From positions 1,384,251-1,448,250 of the forward strand of contig NZ_SIHI01000001.1 of assembly GCF_007859735.1 (NCBI RefSeq): 64,000 nucleotides of DNA, given 5' to 3'. Shown here in pieces: positions 18,024-28,659 of this stretch. The notes under the pieces are model-generated. The model was not told where the DNA came from and searched no databases. It saw only the letters and a program-made list of their open reading frames with translations. Both the position numbers and the translations under genes were made by a program. The stretch's first letter is position 1. Each line of letters begins with the position of its first letter. This stretch comes from Thalassoglobus neptunius. Lineage in GTDB: Bacteria > Planctomycetota > Planctomycetia > Planctomycetales > Planctomycetaceae.

Positions 18024-19697
18024 TCAGTCATTGAGAGTTACAGCTTTTCCGATTCCGCGGCAATTGGGAGCTTCAATCAGTTTGATTAAATCACTGGGAA
18101 GAAAAGGCTTCGCGACATGGTGATCGATTCCGACTTCTCGCGAGAGCTCTCGATACTCGTTCCCGTCCCAGCCGCTGACGGCAATGATTCGAATATCGTT
18201 CATTTCCGGCAGTCTCCTGAGAATCCGTGCCACTTCAAATCCGTCCATTCCGGGGAGCCCGATATCGAGTAGAATGACATCGGGAATGTTGAGTTCGGCA
18301 AGCTGAATTCCGTCGATTCCATTGTTTGCAGTAATGACCACATAGCCTTCCATCGACAACAGCAGCTTCAACATTTCGGCGGAATCAACGTTGTCGTCGA
18401 CGATGAGAATCCGACGATTTGAGGACGCCGTTTTTGATTGAACGCTCGGTTGCACCTTCTGCGAAGGTTTTCGTCCCGATGATTCCTGTAAGCTCGTGAA
18501 TTCGGATTCACTCAAAATATTCTTTGAGGATTCAGGTGAATCACATCGGTTCGACATGTTGAGGTCTGTGGTCGTCGAAGGCTTCGCGGGGATTTTATGA
18601 TCAAGACATGGGAGCTGAAGAACAAAGCGTGTCCCCTGCCCCAGTCCATCGCTGAACATTTCGACTGTTCCGTGGTGGGCTGCGATGATGTGACGCACGA
18701 GCGAAAGCCCAATGCCGAGCCCTCCTTCGCGGCGAGACCGCGATGAATTGACCTGACGAAACAATTCGAAAATGTCACTTTCAAGCTCTTGTGGGATTCC
18801 GATTCCATCGTCTTCGACACACACGGACGCGATGCCGTTTTCACTGGAAACGGCCAGCCGGATGTGACCTTTGACCGGTGTAAACTTCGCTGCATTGTGG
18901 AGCAAATTCGATATCGACTGCGACATCCGGGCGAGATCTCCGTTGATGATGACAGGGTCTGTTGGGAGGCTCGCACGAAATTGATGTCCGCGTTCCTGGA
19001 TGACGGAACTCGACATTTCGATGGCCATTTCCACCGCGTCAACGAGATTGATCGGTGACAACTTCACGCGAAGTTTTCCGTGAACGTACCTCGATGCGTC
19101 GAGAAGGTCATTCACGAGCCGAATCGTTTGACCGAGTTGCCGGCGAATCGTTTGCAGCGCATGAGCTTGCTGCCTCGATTTCGGACCGTCCTCCAAAATG
19201 TCGAGAGCTGTTTGAATTGGAGTCAATGGATTTCTTAACTCATGCGCAAGCATGGCAAGAAACTCGTCCTTTCTGCGGTCTGCTTCCATCAGGCCGTCGT
19301 TCAGGCGCGCATTCTCTCTCGCGCTGTTCTCTGAGATTCTTCGTTGAACCGACAGCTGATTGAAAATCATGATCGCTGCGATTGTGACGCCCAGATAAAT
19401 CCAGAGGGAAACAAGATCCGACGCATGAATCAACAGCAAACTGTCATGGGGTGGAATAATGAAGTGTGCTGCGGACAAGAGACTCAAAACCGCTGCAAGA
19501 ATGGCTGGCCCGGTCCCTGCCAGCCACGCAGTCAGAAGTGACGAAACGAAAAAGAGGCCGAACGGAACCTTCGATTCGAGAATCGGATCGAGCTCCATGC
19601 GAATCCAGGTCGCTGTCAGCGTGCTGAACAGTGCGATGCTGTAGCGGCGCATTTGATCAAGAAACCGCGATCCCGCATCTTGCCCAGTGACTGTCAT
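18024..19697 (-). CDS. Hybrid sensor histidine kinase with DUF4118-type membrane domain
   Basis: About 557 residues. Four hydrophobic helices in the first 110 residues (FGLFFVSSLLTAWLAGTGPA; LVSLWIYLGVTIAAIMIF) resemble the KdpD-like DUF4118 sensor. The HisKA box has the phospho-accepting H152 in AMLAHELRNPLTPI. The ATPase domain has N box LLHNAAKF, G1 EDDGIGIP and G2 GLGIGLSLV. After a Ser-rich linker comes a C-terminal receiver (ILIVDDN, VILLDIGLPGMDGF, HVAKPF). ATG 19697 is chosen because the 89 extra residues from an upstream ATG near 19964 look non-coding, though that start would leave only 50 bases to the upstream gene. A partner to the CsrA-receiver gene is likely. Confidence 0.88.
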   Translation of the reverse strand: MTVTGQDAGSRFLDQMRRYSIALFSTLTATWIRMELDPILESKVPFGLFFVSSLLTAWLAGTGPAILAAVLSLLSAAHFIIPPHDSLLLIHASDLVSLWIYLGVTIAAIMIFNQLSVQRRISENSARENARLNDGLMEADRRKDEFLAMLAHELRNPLTPIQTALDILEDGPKSRQQAHALQTIRRQLGQTIRLVNDLLDASRYVHGKLRVKLSPINLVDAVEMAIEMSSSVIQERGHQFRASLPTDPVIINGDLARMSQSISNLLHNAAKFTPVKGHIRLAVSSENGIASVCVEDDGIGIPQELESDIFELFRQVNSSRSRREGGLGIGLSLVRHIIAAHHGTVEMFSDGLGQGTRFVLQLPCLDHKIPAKPSTTTDLNMSNRCDSPESSKNILSESEFTSLQESSGRKPSQKVQPSVQSKTASSNRRILIVDDNVDSAEMLKLLLSMEGYVVITANNGIDGIQLAELNIPDVILLDIGLPGMDGFEVARILRRLPEMNDIRIIAVSGWDGNEYRELSREVGIDHHVAKPFLPSDLIKLIEAPNCRGIGKAVTLND

Positions 19698-20014
19698 GTC
19701 GGCAGTCTGAAAAGCTGTCTTCAGGGACAAATCATTCTTCCCACAGAACCCTGGAAATGGAAATAAGAGCCTAGTGCTCTCTGACCTCAAACTGTCATTC
19801 ACTCCGCCGGCCGATTCATCATCTCGGCAAGCGGTCTTCTGAAGCACTTCTTGAGTCGCGAACCGTCTCGATGGGGGTGCCAGTATTCTCAAGGTGATTT
19901 CAAGAGTGTGCCTGAGACCTACATTATGGTTTCTCGACACTCTCCTGAAACTCACACTTTCCATGAATGGTGAGTCTGTGCATGTGAATTCGCGAAGACC
20001 AATTCAAGAATGGT
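19698..20014. other. Gap between response-regulator gene and kinase gene
   Basis: A 317-base stretch between two genes transcribed on the minus strand. It is largely open in the kinase frame, so it may instead be an N-terminal extension of the kinase. I see no terminator, which fits co-transcription. Confidence 0.35.
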
Positions 20015-20791
20015 TTAAGCCGATGAAGTCCGCGATCCTGGTGTGAAGCCCCCTTTGACTGTCGCGATCACTCGATCAGGATCGAGTGGCTTGGCGAACC
20101 ATCCGTCGAACCCGTTGGACCGAGGAGCGATTTCATTCTCGTCCTCAGAGATTCCAGTCATGGCGTACACTTTGAGTTGAGCGAGCTCCTTGTCATCGCG
20201 GATGTGGTGCAATGTTTCGAGTCCGTCGCAGTTTGGCATCCGGATGTCGAGCAGGACTCCGTCGAGGTCTAAGTGTTCGTGCATCTGTTTTAGTGCTTCG
20301 CGGCCGTCACCCGCGTCGATCACGTGAAACCCATAGAGTCTCAGAATCGCGGAGAGCATTTCGCGTTCGTTGGCGTCATCGTCGACGACGAGCAGCTTTC
20401 GACCATTGACTGGCGATTGGACTGCCGCCGATTCCGGTTTTGATTCTCCACAAATCGAATCGAGATTGGCGATCTCGGTTTTCAGTCGATGAAAGGTCGC
20501 CTGCGCAGCTTGTGTCAAACCTGCTTCGATTTGTTTCTGAAAGAGATGAATTCCCAAATTCACGGCATTGAGCCGGTTGCGAACCTGATGCTTACTCACC
20601 GCAGTGAGTGTCCCTCCAGCGAGTTCGATCAGTTGCTCATCAGAGCAGACTTCTTTCCGAAGGATGCGAACATCGTCCGGAGCCTGAATTCCAATTTTGA
20701 TGACTTGGCCGCGGACCTGAAGAAGCTTTAAAGAAATACCTGTGTTGGGAAAAACGATCTCCAGGTCAACACGTCTGGAAAGCACGAGCAT
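20015..20791 (-). CDS. CsrA-like domain fused to response-regulator receiver
   Basis: A 258-residue fusion. Residues 1-48 (MLVLSRRVDL ... GIQAPDDVRILRKEV) align with CsrA: L4, R6, G34, A37-P38 and R45, matching the E. coli RNA-contact R44, are kept, while the G-E-x-I turn is replaced. Residues 62-112 form two helices with SKHQVRNRLNAV (H68, N72), reminiscent of a DHp histidine box. Residues 131-248 are a receiver with D137-D139, phospho-acceptor D182 (LLDIRMP), T212 and K234. ATG 20791 is chosen because it is exactly the CsrA N-terminus and AAAGGAAA lies upstream. A canonical stand-alone csrA is at 42297. The gene precedes the hybrid kinase on the same strand. Confidence 0.85.
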   Translation of the reverse strand: MLVLSRRVDLEIVFPNTGISLKLLQVRGQVIKIGIQAPDDVRILRKEVCSDEQLIELAGGTLTAVSKHQVRNRLNAVNLGIHLFQKQIEAGLTQAAQATFHRLKTEIANLDSICGESKPESAAVQSPVNGRKLLVVDDDANEREMLSAILRLYGFHVIDAGDGREALKQMHEHLDLDGVLLDIRMPNCDGLETLHHIRDDKELAQLKVYAMTGISEDENEIAPRSNGFDGWFAKPLDPDRVIATVKGGFTPGSRTSSA

Positions 20792-21083
20792 GGGCGGGTT
20801 TCCTTTCCCGAAGGGCGAATGCAGAATCTGCTCACGTAGGACTTCTCGATCAACTGATGGTTGTTCGATCGACGCATTCGTCTCATTCACTCCGAAGGAT
20901 TCGGAATGATGGTGAGAAGGTCGAGATCCTGCGTGGCTCCCTGAGTTGCGTGCATTCCCTGCTCGTCAGCTTTGGGAGATCAATTGCGAACCTTCATGTT
21001 TCGCAGCGGAAAGAGATACCAAGAAAAAGTCGGTCCGGCAATCAGATTCCTGAAAAATTTTCTTCGCCCGTTGACACCAACCT

Positions 21084-22823
21084 TCAGGCTGAAGAATTCT
21101 GTGGATGGGGTTGTTCGATCGCGGAGTGACTGGCGTGAGAGTGTCCATCGTTTCCATGAACATATCCGTCGCCGAAGTCCGGAAGATCGATGATTTTTCC
21201 GTTCGCCAGCCCGAGCAGCAGATCGTCAATCTGTTTTGGGGATGGTTCCGGTTGACAGGCAAGCGACTCCGCCGACGAATCGATATCGAGTTCGACGACG
21301 CTCTGGTCCAGAATTCGGCAAAGTTGATGTCCGTCGAAGTATTCCTCTCGATAGTGAAGCAACACCTGACGGACCTTCTCTTGCCCGGCGAACGCGGGTA
21401 GCTCACCCCAATAGAAAACCTGATCGCCGGGAGCTTTGAGCCAACTCAGCCAGCGTGGCAAGACTCGCTTGCGTTCTCCCTGATTGACGGCGTGGAAAAA
21501 CTTCCGCAGATAGTTCAGGTGATTCAATTCCAACTCGGGGCTGCGGGGGAGCACACCATGCCGCTCACGCACTTCATTCAGCTTGTCGAGATCCGGACCT
21601 GCCTCGCGGAGCGCATCACGAAGATCGTGTTTCCAAACTTCACCCAGGTGGTAGGTCATGCCGGCGACAGGCGCGAGAAAGCATGCGTGGACTTTCCCGT
21701 AGAGTCGCTCATTCGGACACATATAGTTGTTGTAGATTCCGTATCGGGTTCCGCTTTCCCCGACGGCGATCCAGTGCATTCTCTGAGTGAAAGGAGTGTC
21801 CCACCAACCAAGCGGCATCGGCTTCCAGAGTTTGTGTCGAAGAGGAAACAGGCCCATGAAAATCAGGCTGATGAAAACACTGAACGGACTGAAGACCTGG
21901 GCAGTGGTTGCTTCCGGAAGCATGAAGAGTGCCCCAGCGATTGCTAGATCTGTCAGAATCCAGTCCCAGAAAAGAAGCCCGGAGACCGCGAAGACTCCCA
22001 GATGGAACGCACTCCAGGCGAGGCAAAACCCGATTCCGAAGAATGGATGCAGCAGCGCAAGAGGAGAGAGCAATTCGATGACGAAGGCGCTGATTTGCAT
22101 TGGCTTCTCTGTGACCTTGAGGAAGCCAATCAATCGACTCCACTGCCGCCACGGAAGAAACCTTCCCCAACCCCAACTGTAGGCGCTGGCTGCGAGATGG
22201 TGAATTCGATTCTCCAGTGCCCACGAATACCATTTCGGCCCAAGCCAGATCTTGGCCAGGGCGGTGATCAGGTAGTGGGAGATCTGAATTGTCAGGATGA
22301 AGAACCACAGGATCGAAGAGTCCGAAAAGAGCGCTGTCGGAAACAGCCAGGCACTCGATGCTGTCACCAGAAATGCTGAAACTGCGAGAAGCACTCGCAT
22401 CGGGAGTGTGGAGTGATGTTCCCAGAGTGCGAAAGGTGTCGTGAGCAGGAACGCGGAGATCAAGACACACGCGGGGCTCCACCACGATCCGATCACAGAG
22501 GCCACAAGGATGAAACGTTCCAGCGACTTTGTGTCCCCGAAGACCGGGTCGATGTCTCTTGTCGTCGCCTTCCAGGTGAGAAACGCAGAAATGAAAATCG
22601 CGACGAATCGAACGGGCTCAAAGTCTGGCACATCTGTCCACAACCAAAACGGGCAAAGAACGGCCAATGGAGCAATCACGAGGGCTGTCTTCAGCCGCGG
22701 AGTCTTCACTCCGAACCGGTCGAGGAGCTTCGTCAACCCTTCCTGATGAATCGCAACTTCCAACAACCAGTAACCAAGCGTCAGCACAATCAAATTGGCG
22801 AACGAGATGGCGGTTGCGTGCAT
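21084..22823 (-). CDS. Polytopic membrane protein, HTTM-like, with soluble C-terminal domain
   Basis: A 579-residue protein with about ten hydrophobic helices over residues 1-360. The segment KPMQISAFVIELLSPLALLH followed by FHLGVFAVSGLLFWDW resembles the HTTM/vitamin-K-carboxylase-like family, but the match is partial and made by eye. The remaining 220 residues are soluble, with a Cys in NNYMCPNERL, and end in a His-rich tail (HGNDGHSHASHSA). No function is assigned. The neighbours (CsrA-receiver gene and a divergent GT39) do not clarify it. Confidence 0.72.
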   Translation of the reverse strand: MHATAISFANLIVLTLGYWLLEVAIHQEGLTKLLDRFGVKTPRLKTALVIAPLAVLCPFWLWTDVPDFEPVRFVAIFISAFLTWKATTRDIDPVFGDTKSLERFILVASVIGSWWSPACVLISAFLLTTPFALWEHHSTLPMRVLLAVSAFLVTASSAWLFPTALFSDSSILWFFILTIQISHYLITALAKIWLGPKWYSWALENRIHHLAASAYSWGWGRFLPWRQWSRLIGFLKVTEKPMQISAFVIELLSPLALLHPFFGIGFCLAWSAFHLGVFAVSGLLFWDWILTDLAIAGALFMLPEATTAQVFSPFSVFISLIFMGLFPLRHKLWKPMPLGWWDTPFTQRMHWIAVGESGTRYGIYNNYMCPNERLYGKVHACFLAPVAGMTYHLGEVWKHDLRDALREAGPDLDKLNEVRERHGVLPRSPELELNHLNYLRKFFHAVNQGERKRVLPRWLSWLKAPGDQVFYWGELPAFAGQEKVRQVLLHYREEYFDGHQLCRILDQSVVELDIDSSAESLACQPEPSPKQIDDLLLGLANGKIIDLPDFGDGYVHGNDGHSHASHSAIEQPHPQNSSA

Positions 22824-23200
22824 TGTTTTTCTCCATCGAGAAATTGCGTCGACGATTGCGGTTCAAAGCAATCCTGATCCACAGAGAATAGCGGGGTTTG
22901 TGAATTCTCAGTAAAGGAGACGAACGATGGCAATTCGACCGCATTGGAAACGCCGTTTTATCCCCGTATTGGCGTCGAATCTTCTGCAATCTCATCCCGA
23001 AATCTTCGTCTTCCGGAGATTTTTGCAATTCTGCTAGAATCCCAAAAATCCCGTTCGAAGCCGAAGACAGACATCAAGATGATGTCGACGAATCGCTTCA
23101 GGAAATCGCACACGAATCAGCAGCTGTCTCTTGATGCGCGATTCTCCGCAAAATTGGCTGTGTCACCTCAGTGGCCTGATGAGAAAAGAGATATCGACGG
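22824..23200. other. Intergenic region, divergent promoters
   Basis: A 377-base gap between divergent membrane-protein genes. A 9-bp hairpin with a short T run (AAATCTTCG / CGGAGATTT, 23000-23022) looks like a terminator, yet no plus-strand gene lies before it. A short transcript ending there is possible but unproved. Confidence 0.35.
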
Positions 23201-24799
23201 ATGAGGAAACCAGTTGAACTGATCGCGAATCAGGATGCCGCGGTCACGGCGGTTTGGCCGACCGATCGTCAGGCAGCATTGTTTTTCTGGCTGTTCTTGA
23301 TCGGGCACTGTCTTGCCTGGATCGTCGTTCCCAGTTTGACGCAGCCCAACGGGACGCTCGATGCCATCGAGATGATTTACTGGGGACATGAGTGGGAACT
23401 CGGCTACTACAAACACCCTCCCCTTCCCGCCTGGCTCGCCGAATCTGCTTCGTGGTTGGGCGGAAATACCGTTTGGCCAACGTTTGTACTTGCACAAATT
23501 TCGACAGCTGCCTGTTTCTGGGCGGTGTTCATGATTGGTCGCGATATCGGGGGAAATCGATTCGCACTTTTGGCCGTACTCCTGCTGGAATCCTGCTACT
23601 ACTACAACTTCACGACGACGGAGTTCAACAACAACGTCACATCGAGAGGGTTCTGCGCGGCGGCGGTTGCGCTTGTGTACTTTGCGATGACCCGAGAACG
23701 GCTCCACTACTGGGCGCTCTCCGGGGTTGCCATCGGTTGCGGAATGCTCAGCAAATACGACACAGCCTTATTTGCGATCATTATGCTTGCGTTCTCAATC
23801 GTGCATCCTCGAGGACGCGAAGCATGGAAGACTGCGGGGCCATTTGTCCTGCTTGCAACGTCAGGCCTGTGCTTTGCCCCCCATCTCTACTGGCTTGTTC
23901 AGAATGATTTCCCGACGATCGACTACCTGCTCAGGCGCTCGGATGACGGAGAAACAACGCTGATTTCGCATGTCCTGGAACCACTCGAGTTTCTCCTTTC
24001 GCAGATTTGGGCCATCGCTCCGCTCTTGATTCTCTCAATTCCGGTGACTGGATTGTGGTGGAAGAAACGGACGAATCTCTCGGAGAAGGCGAGCTTTCAG
24101 CGCGATTTTGTATTGTGGTTCGGACTCGGACCGGTCCTGCTTGTGATGGCTGTCACTATGTTGACCGGAGGAGATGTTCGGTCGATGTGGGGAGCAAAGA
24201 TCTGGACGTTTACGGGCTTGGCTCTGTTGAGTTCCGTCCAGATTCAGGGATCACTTGTGGAGTTTCAAAAAGTCTGCCGACGCTGTGTTTTAGCTGGCGG
24301 AATCGCCATCATCGCGCTGCTGGGGCGAAATCTTGTTGTCCCGCATTTTCGTGATCATGGGTCCCGTGTCCACTTCCCCGGAAAGGCATTGGCGACCGTT
24401 GCTCGAGACGCCTACGAAGCAGAAGTTGGAGAAGCTCCGAAGGTGATTGGTGGGCCATGGTGGGATGCTGCCAACGTGGCGGTGTTGGGAGATCAACGGG
24501 CCACAGTCTTTGCGAATCTCGATCCATCCATCAGCCCGTGGGCTTCAGATCAATTCCTCAAGGAAAATGGCGGTGTCATTGTCTGGCAGCCGAAGTTGAT
24601 TCGTGGCAGCTATGCAGCGGAGGTGCGAGAAAGATTTCCGAAGGCGATCTTCATTGATCCCGTCGAACTCGACTGGGAGACACCGGCGAAGCTGGAGCCG
24701 ATTCTCTTTCAAATCGCAATCGTCAAGCCGGAACCTGCCTCGCAAAAGGTCGTCAAAGTCAGCGATGCTTCGGGCGGCGGAAATGTCGTCGTCAGGTGA
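23201..24799 (+). CDS. GT39-type glycosyltransferase (ArnT/PMT-like), membrane
   Basis: A 532-residue GT-C glycosyltransferase. The first periplasmic loop has DAIEMIYWGHEW and GYYKHPPLPAW, the acidic and His-Pro-Pro motifs of the ArnT/PMT_2 family. About ten membrane helices follow, then a soluble C-terminal region from about residue 390. Such enzymes move a sugar from a polyprenyl-phosphate donor to lipid A, glycolipid or protein outside the membrane. Length suits the family. ATG 23201 begins the frame, with no in-frame alternative nearby. It is a single gene, and the acceptor is unknown. Confidence 0.88.
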   Translation: MRKPVELIANQDAAVTAVWPTDRQAALFFWLFLIGHCLAWIVVPSLTQPNGTLDAIEMIYWGHEWELGYYKHPPLPAWLAESASWLGGNTVWPTFVLAQISTAACFWAVFMIGRDIGGNRFALLAVLLLESCYYYNFTTTEFNNNVTSRGFCAAAVALVYFAMTRERLHYWALSGVAIGCGMLSKYDTALFAIIMLAFSIVHPRGREAWKTAGPFVLLATSGLCFAPHLYWLVQNDFPTIDYLLRRSDDGETTLISHVLEPLEFLLSQIWAIAPLLILSIPVTGLWWKKRTNLSEKASFQRDFVLWFGLGPVLLVMAVTMLTGGDVRSMWGAKIWTFTGLALLSSVQIQGSLVEFQKVCRRCVLAGGIAIIALLGRNLVVPHFRDHGSRVHFPGKALATVARDAYEAEVGEAPKVIGGPWWDAANVAVLGDQRATVFANLDPSISPWASDQFLKENGGVIVWQPKLIRGSYAAEVRERFPKAIFIDPVELDWETPAKLEPILFQIAIVKPEPASQKVVKVSDASGGGNVVVR

Positions 24800-24902
24800 T
24801 GTTCACGCGAGTGCGGCTGACTCGAAATGAGTTCCGAGCCGGCCTGTTCTCAGTTGATCACTCACTCCCACGCTATTGAGCACAGGGCATAGAATGCAGT
24901 GC

Positions 24903-25949
24903 CTATCTGGCACTGAGTTCGTGGACCATTTTGACGAGCGCTTTCACGTTGTCGGGATTCATGTCCGGGTGGACACCGTGTCCCAGATTGAAGATGTGTC
25001 CGGGATGTCCTGCGTTGGCGTCGAGGACATCTTTCGCTCGCTGTTTCAGGGTCGGCAATTCTGTGTAGAGCGAAGCTGGGTCCAGATTTCCTTGAATGGC
25101 CCGAGACTGGCCGACAATTTCGCGGGCGGATGCGAGATCGATTCGCCAGTCGATGCCAATTACCTGTCCTCCGGCAGAAACCTGATCGGGTACGAGCGCA
25201 GGGTTTCCGGTGAGAAAGTTAATGACAGGGACGGCCGGATTGACTGAGGCAATCAGTCGCTGGGTGTGTGGAAGAACGTATTGACGGTAATCGGAAGGGC
25301 TCAGGCACCCAGCCCAGCTATCGAAGACCTGAACAGCCTGGCAACCTGCTTCGATTTGTGCGTTGAGGTAATCGGCCAGCGAATCGACAAGTCGATTCAT
25401 TAACGCAGTCCAGGCGCCCGGGTCGTTGTACATGATCGTTTTAGTGCGGATGTAGTTCTTCGATCCTCCCCCTTCGATGGCGTACGAAGCAAGCGTGAAT
25501 GGGGCGCCCGCAAAACCGAGCAGTGGAATATTTGCCGGCAACTGCTTGCGGATCAGCTTCACTGAGTCGAAGACATATCCCAGCACTTGAACATCCTCAA
25601 CCGAGCGGACTCGTTCCACTTCTGTCGAATCGACAATCGGATTATGAATGACGGGGCCTTCTCCCTTGACGTATTCGAGGTCGAATCCCATGGGCTGCAG
25701 GATTGGCAGGAGGTCCGCGAAGAGGATGGCTGCATCGACACCGAGGGCCGCCTGGGCTGACAGCGTCACCTCTGCCGCAAGTTCCGGAGTTTTACAGAGG
25801 TCGATGAACGTCGTTTTCGACCGAACCGCCATGTACTCGGGAAGATATCGTCCCGCTTGGCGCATAATCCATACTGGAGTGCAATCGGTCGGCTCGCAGC
25901 GTGCGGCCTTCATGAAACGGCTGTTTTCAAGTTCCGGAGTCATCTGCAT
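24903..25949 (-). CDS. hemE: Uroporphyrinogen decarboxylase
   Basis: A 348-residue enzyme removing four carboxyl groups from uroporphyrinogen III to give coproporphyrinogen III in heme synthesis. The signatures are unmistakable: [15 protein letters not shown] (substrate-binding arginines), [20 protein letters not shown]-type [19 protein letters not shown], and [15 protein letters not shown] at the C-terminus. Length is standard. ATG 25949 and ATG 25943 are both possible. It is divergent from groEL1 with a 382-base regulatory gap. The window's abundance of c-type cytochromes makes heme demand high, but no other hem gene is nearby. Confidence 0.97.
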   Translation of the reverse strand: MQMTPELENSRFMKAARCEPTDCTPVWIMRQAGRYLPEYMAVRSKTTFIDLCKTPELAAEVTLSAQAALGVDAAILFADLLPILQPMGFDLEYVKGEGPVIHNPIVDSTEVERVRSVEDVQVLGYVFDSVKLIRKQLPANIPLLGFAGAPFTLASYAIEGGGSKNYIRTKTIMYNDPGAWTALMNRLVDSLADYLNAQIEAGCQAVQVFDSWAGCLSPSDYRQYVLPHTQRLIASVNPAVPVINFLTGNPALVPDQVSAGGQVIGIDWRIDLASAREIVGQSRAIQGNLDPASLYTELPTLKQRAKDVLDANAGHPGHIFNLGHGVHPDMNPDNVKALVKMVHELSAR

Positions 25950-26115
25950 CAGTGGAAATCTTCGTCAATGGTCGGCGTGGAATGATGAATCAGCGTTGAT
26001 CATAGCAGTCTGTGAACAAATGGAACGTGGACGAGGAAACGGATTTACAAGTTCTGTCCAGTTTTCACTCGAAGTCCGAACACTTGCAATTCCGGCTGAG
26101 TCGAGGCATCAAATC

Positions 26116-26154
26116 GTCTGCCAGGAAGGCAGTTTGTCAAGTTGGCAGACTGGC
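26116..26154 (+). promoter_or_regulatory. Putative activator-binding (enhancer) site upstream of groEL1
   Basis: The inverted pair GTCTGCC (26116-26122) and GGCAGAC (26144-26150) surrounds a further GGCAG. The direct repeat TGGCAG-AC-TGGC (26143-26154) has an 8-base period. The word GGCAGTTTGT (26128-26137) recurs upstream of dnaK. The position, 57-95 bases before the -24 box, suits a sigma-54 enhancer-binding protein. Confidence 0.5.
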
Positions 26155-26208
26155 GTGTGGGGTTTGTAACTATTTGCGGTTATTGGAGATGTGTCTATTT
26201 GGAAATGC

Positions 26209-26225
26209 TTGGCACAGCGGTTGCA
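26209..26225 (+). promoter_or_regulatory. Sigma-54 (-24/-12) promoter of groEL1
   Basis: TTGGCACAGCGGTTGCA matches the RpoN consensus TGGCAC-N5-TTGCA. GG (26211-26212) and GC (26223-26224) are exactly ten bases apart. Transcription should begin near 26236, giving a leader of about 95 bases before GTG 26332. Confidence 0.75.
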
Positions 26226-26322
26226 TTCAGTGCGGGGAACTACATTTTGAGTGTCAAAACAGGCAGTCGTACGACTTGTCTGTGGAATTTGTGGTCAACA
26301 CTGGCATCTGCAAGCTGGATGA

Positions 26323-28053
<1,731 letters not shown>

Positions 28054-28109
28054 AGCATTTTTAGAGATCCGCTCTCGTCGACCAGTGACGCTGGGAGGCT
28101 TGGCATTTT

Positions 28110-28174
28110 CAAACAAACGATGGATGAACAGTTCATGCCTTCGAAAGTGCTTGAGTGACTTCACCGTTTGTTTG
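28110..28174 (+). other. Branched inverted-repeat element between groEL1 and groES
   Basis: CAAACAAACG (28110-28119) pairs perfectly with CGTTTGTTTG (28165-28174) across 45 bases. The interior contains a second perfect hairpin, ATGAAC-A-GTTCAT (28124-28136), and a weaker GAAAGT/ACTTC pair, so RNA could form a three-way junction. TCTTGTTCTT follows, so it may act as a partial terminator or processing site setting the GroEL:GroES ratio. Confidence 0.45.
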
Positions 28175-28252
28175 TCTTGTTCTTAAATCATTTACGTTCC
28201 GGGATGCCCGGTTTTATTTCAAACATCAAGAATGAATTACGGAGTTTCATAG

Positions 28253-28543
28253 ATGACGCTCAACCCACTTGATGATCGCGTCGTGGTCAAACCATTGGAC
28301 GCTGAAGAGACGACAGCTGGGGGAATTGTTCTTCCAGATTCTGCAAAAGAGAAACCACAACGTGGTAAAGTCGTGGCTGTTGGTCCAGGACGACTCCTCG
28401 ACAGTGGCGAACGTTCTGCAGTCGGTGTTGTCGTTGGCGACGAAGTTCTCTTCGGAAAATACGGCGGAACCGAAATCGAAGTTGATGGCGAAGAGATCAA
28501 GATTCTTCGTGAAGGGGATATTCTGGCCAAGATCGTTGGCTAG
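28253..28543 (+). CDS. groES: Co-chaperonin GroES
   Basis: A 96-residue Hsp10. [16 protein letters not shown] and [13 protein letters not shown] give the base strands and the mobile loop that docks on Gro[19 protein letters not shown] and ILAKIVG give the roof and C-terminus. Length is standard. ATG 28253 has GGAG at good spacing. It lies between two groEL genes and could serve both rings. No sigma-54 spacing is seen just before it, so it is either read through from groEL1 or has its own promoter. Confidence 0.97.
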   Translation: MTLNPLDDRVVVKPLDAEETTAGGIVLPDSAKEKPQRGKVVAVGPGRLLDSGERSAVGVVVGDEVLFGKYGGTEIEVDGEEIKILREGDILAKIVG

Positions 28544-28565
28544 TTCCCTGAGGTTTTAACGATGC

Positions 28566-28599
28566 GGTGAGACCGGGATCAGGTCTCCTTGGTCTCACC
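28566..28599 (+). terminator. Overlapping alternative hairpins between groES and groEL2
   Basis: GGTGAGACC (28566-28574) can pair with GGTCTCACC (28591-28599). Its core GAGACC can alternatively pair with GGTCTC at 28582-28587. The two forms exclude each other. The T tract is weak (ATTTCTATT), so this is either a partial terminator or an attenuator-like switch. Confidence 0.45.
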
Positions 28600-28659
28600 G
28601 ATTTCTATTCATTCATTCGTGACAGTTAATGTCATCTGACCTCAACGAGGAGTCTCTAG

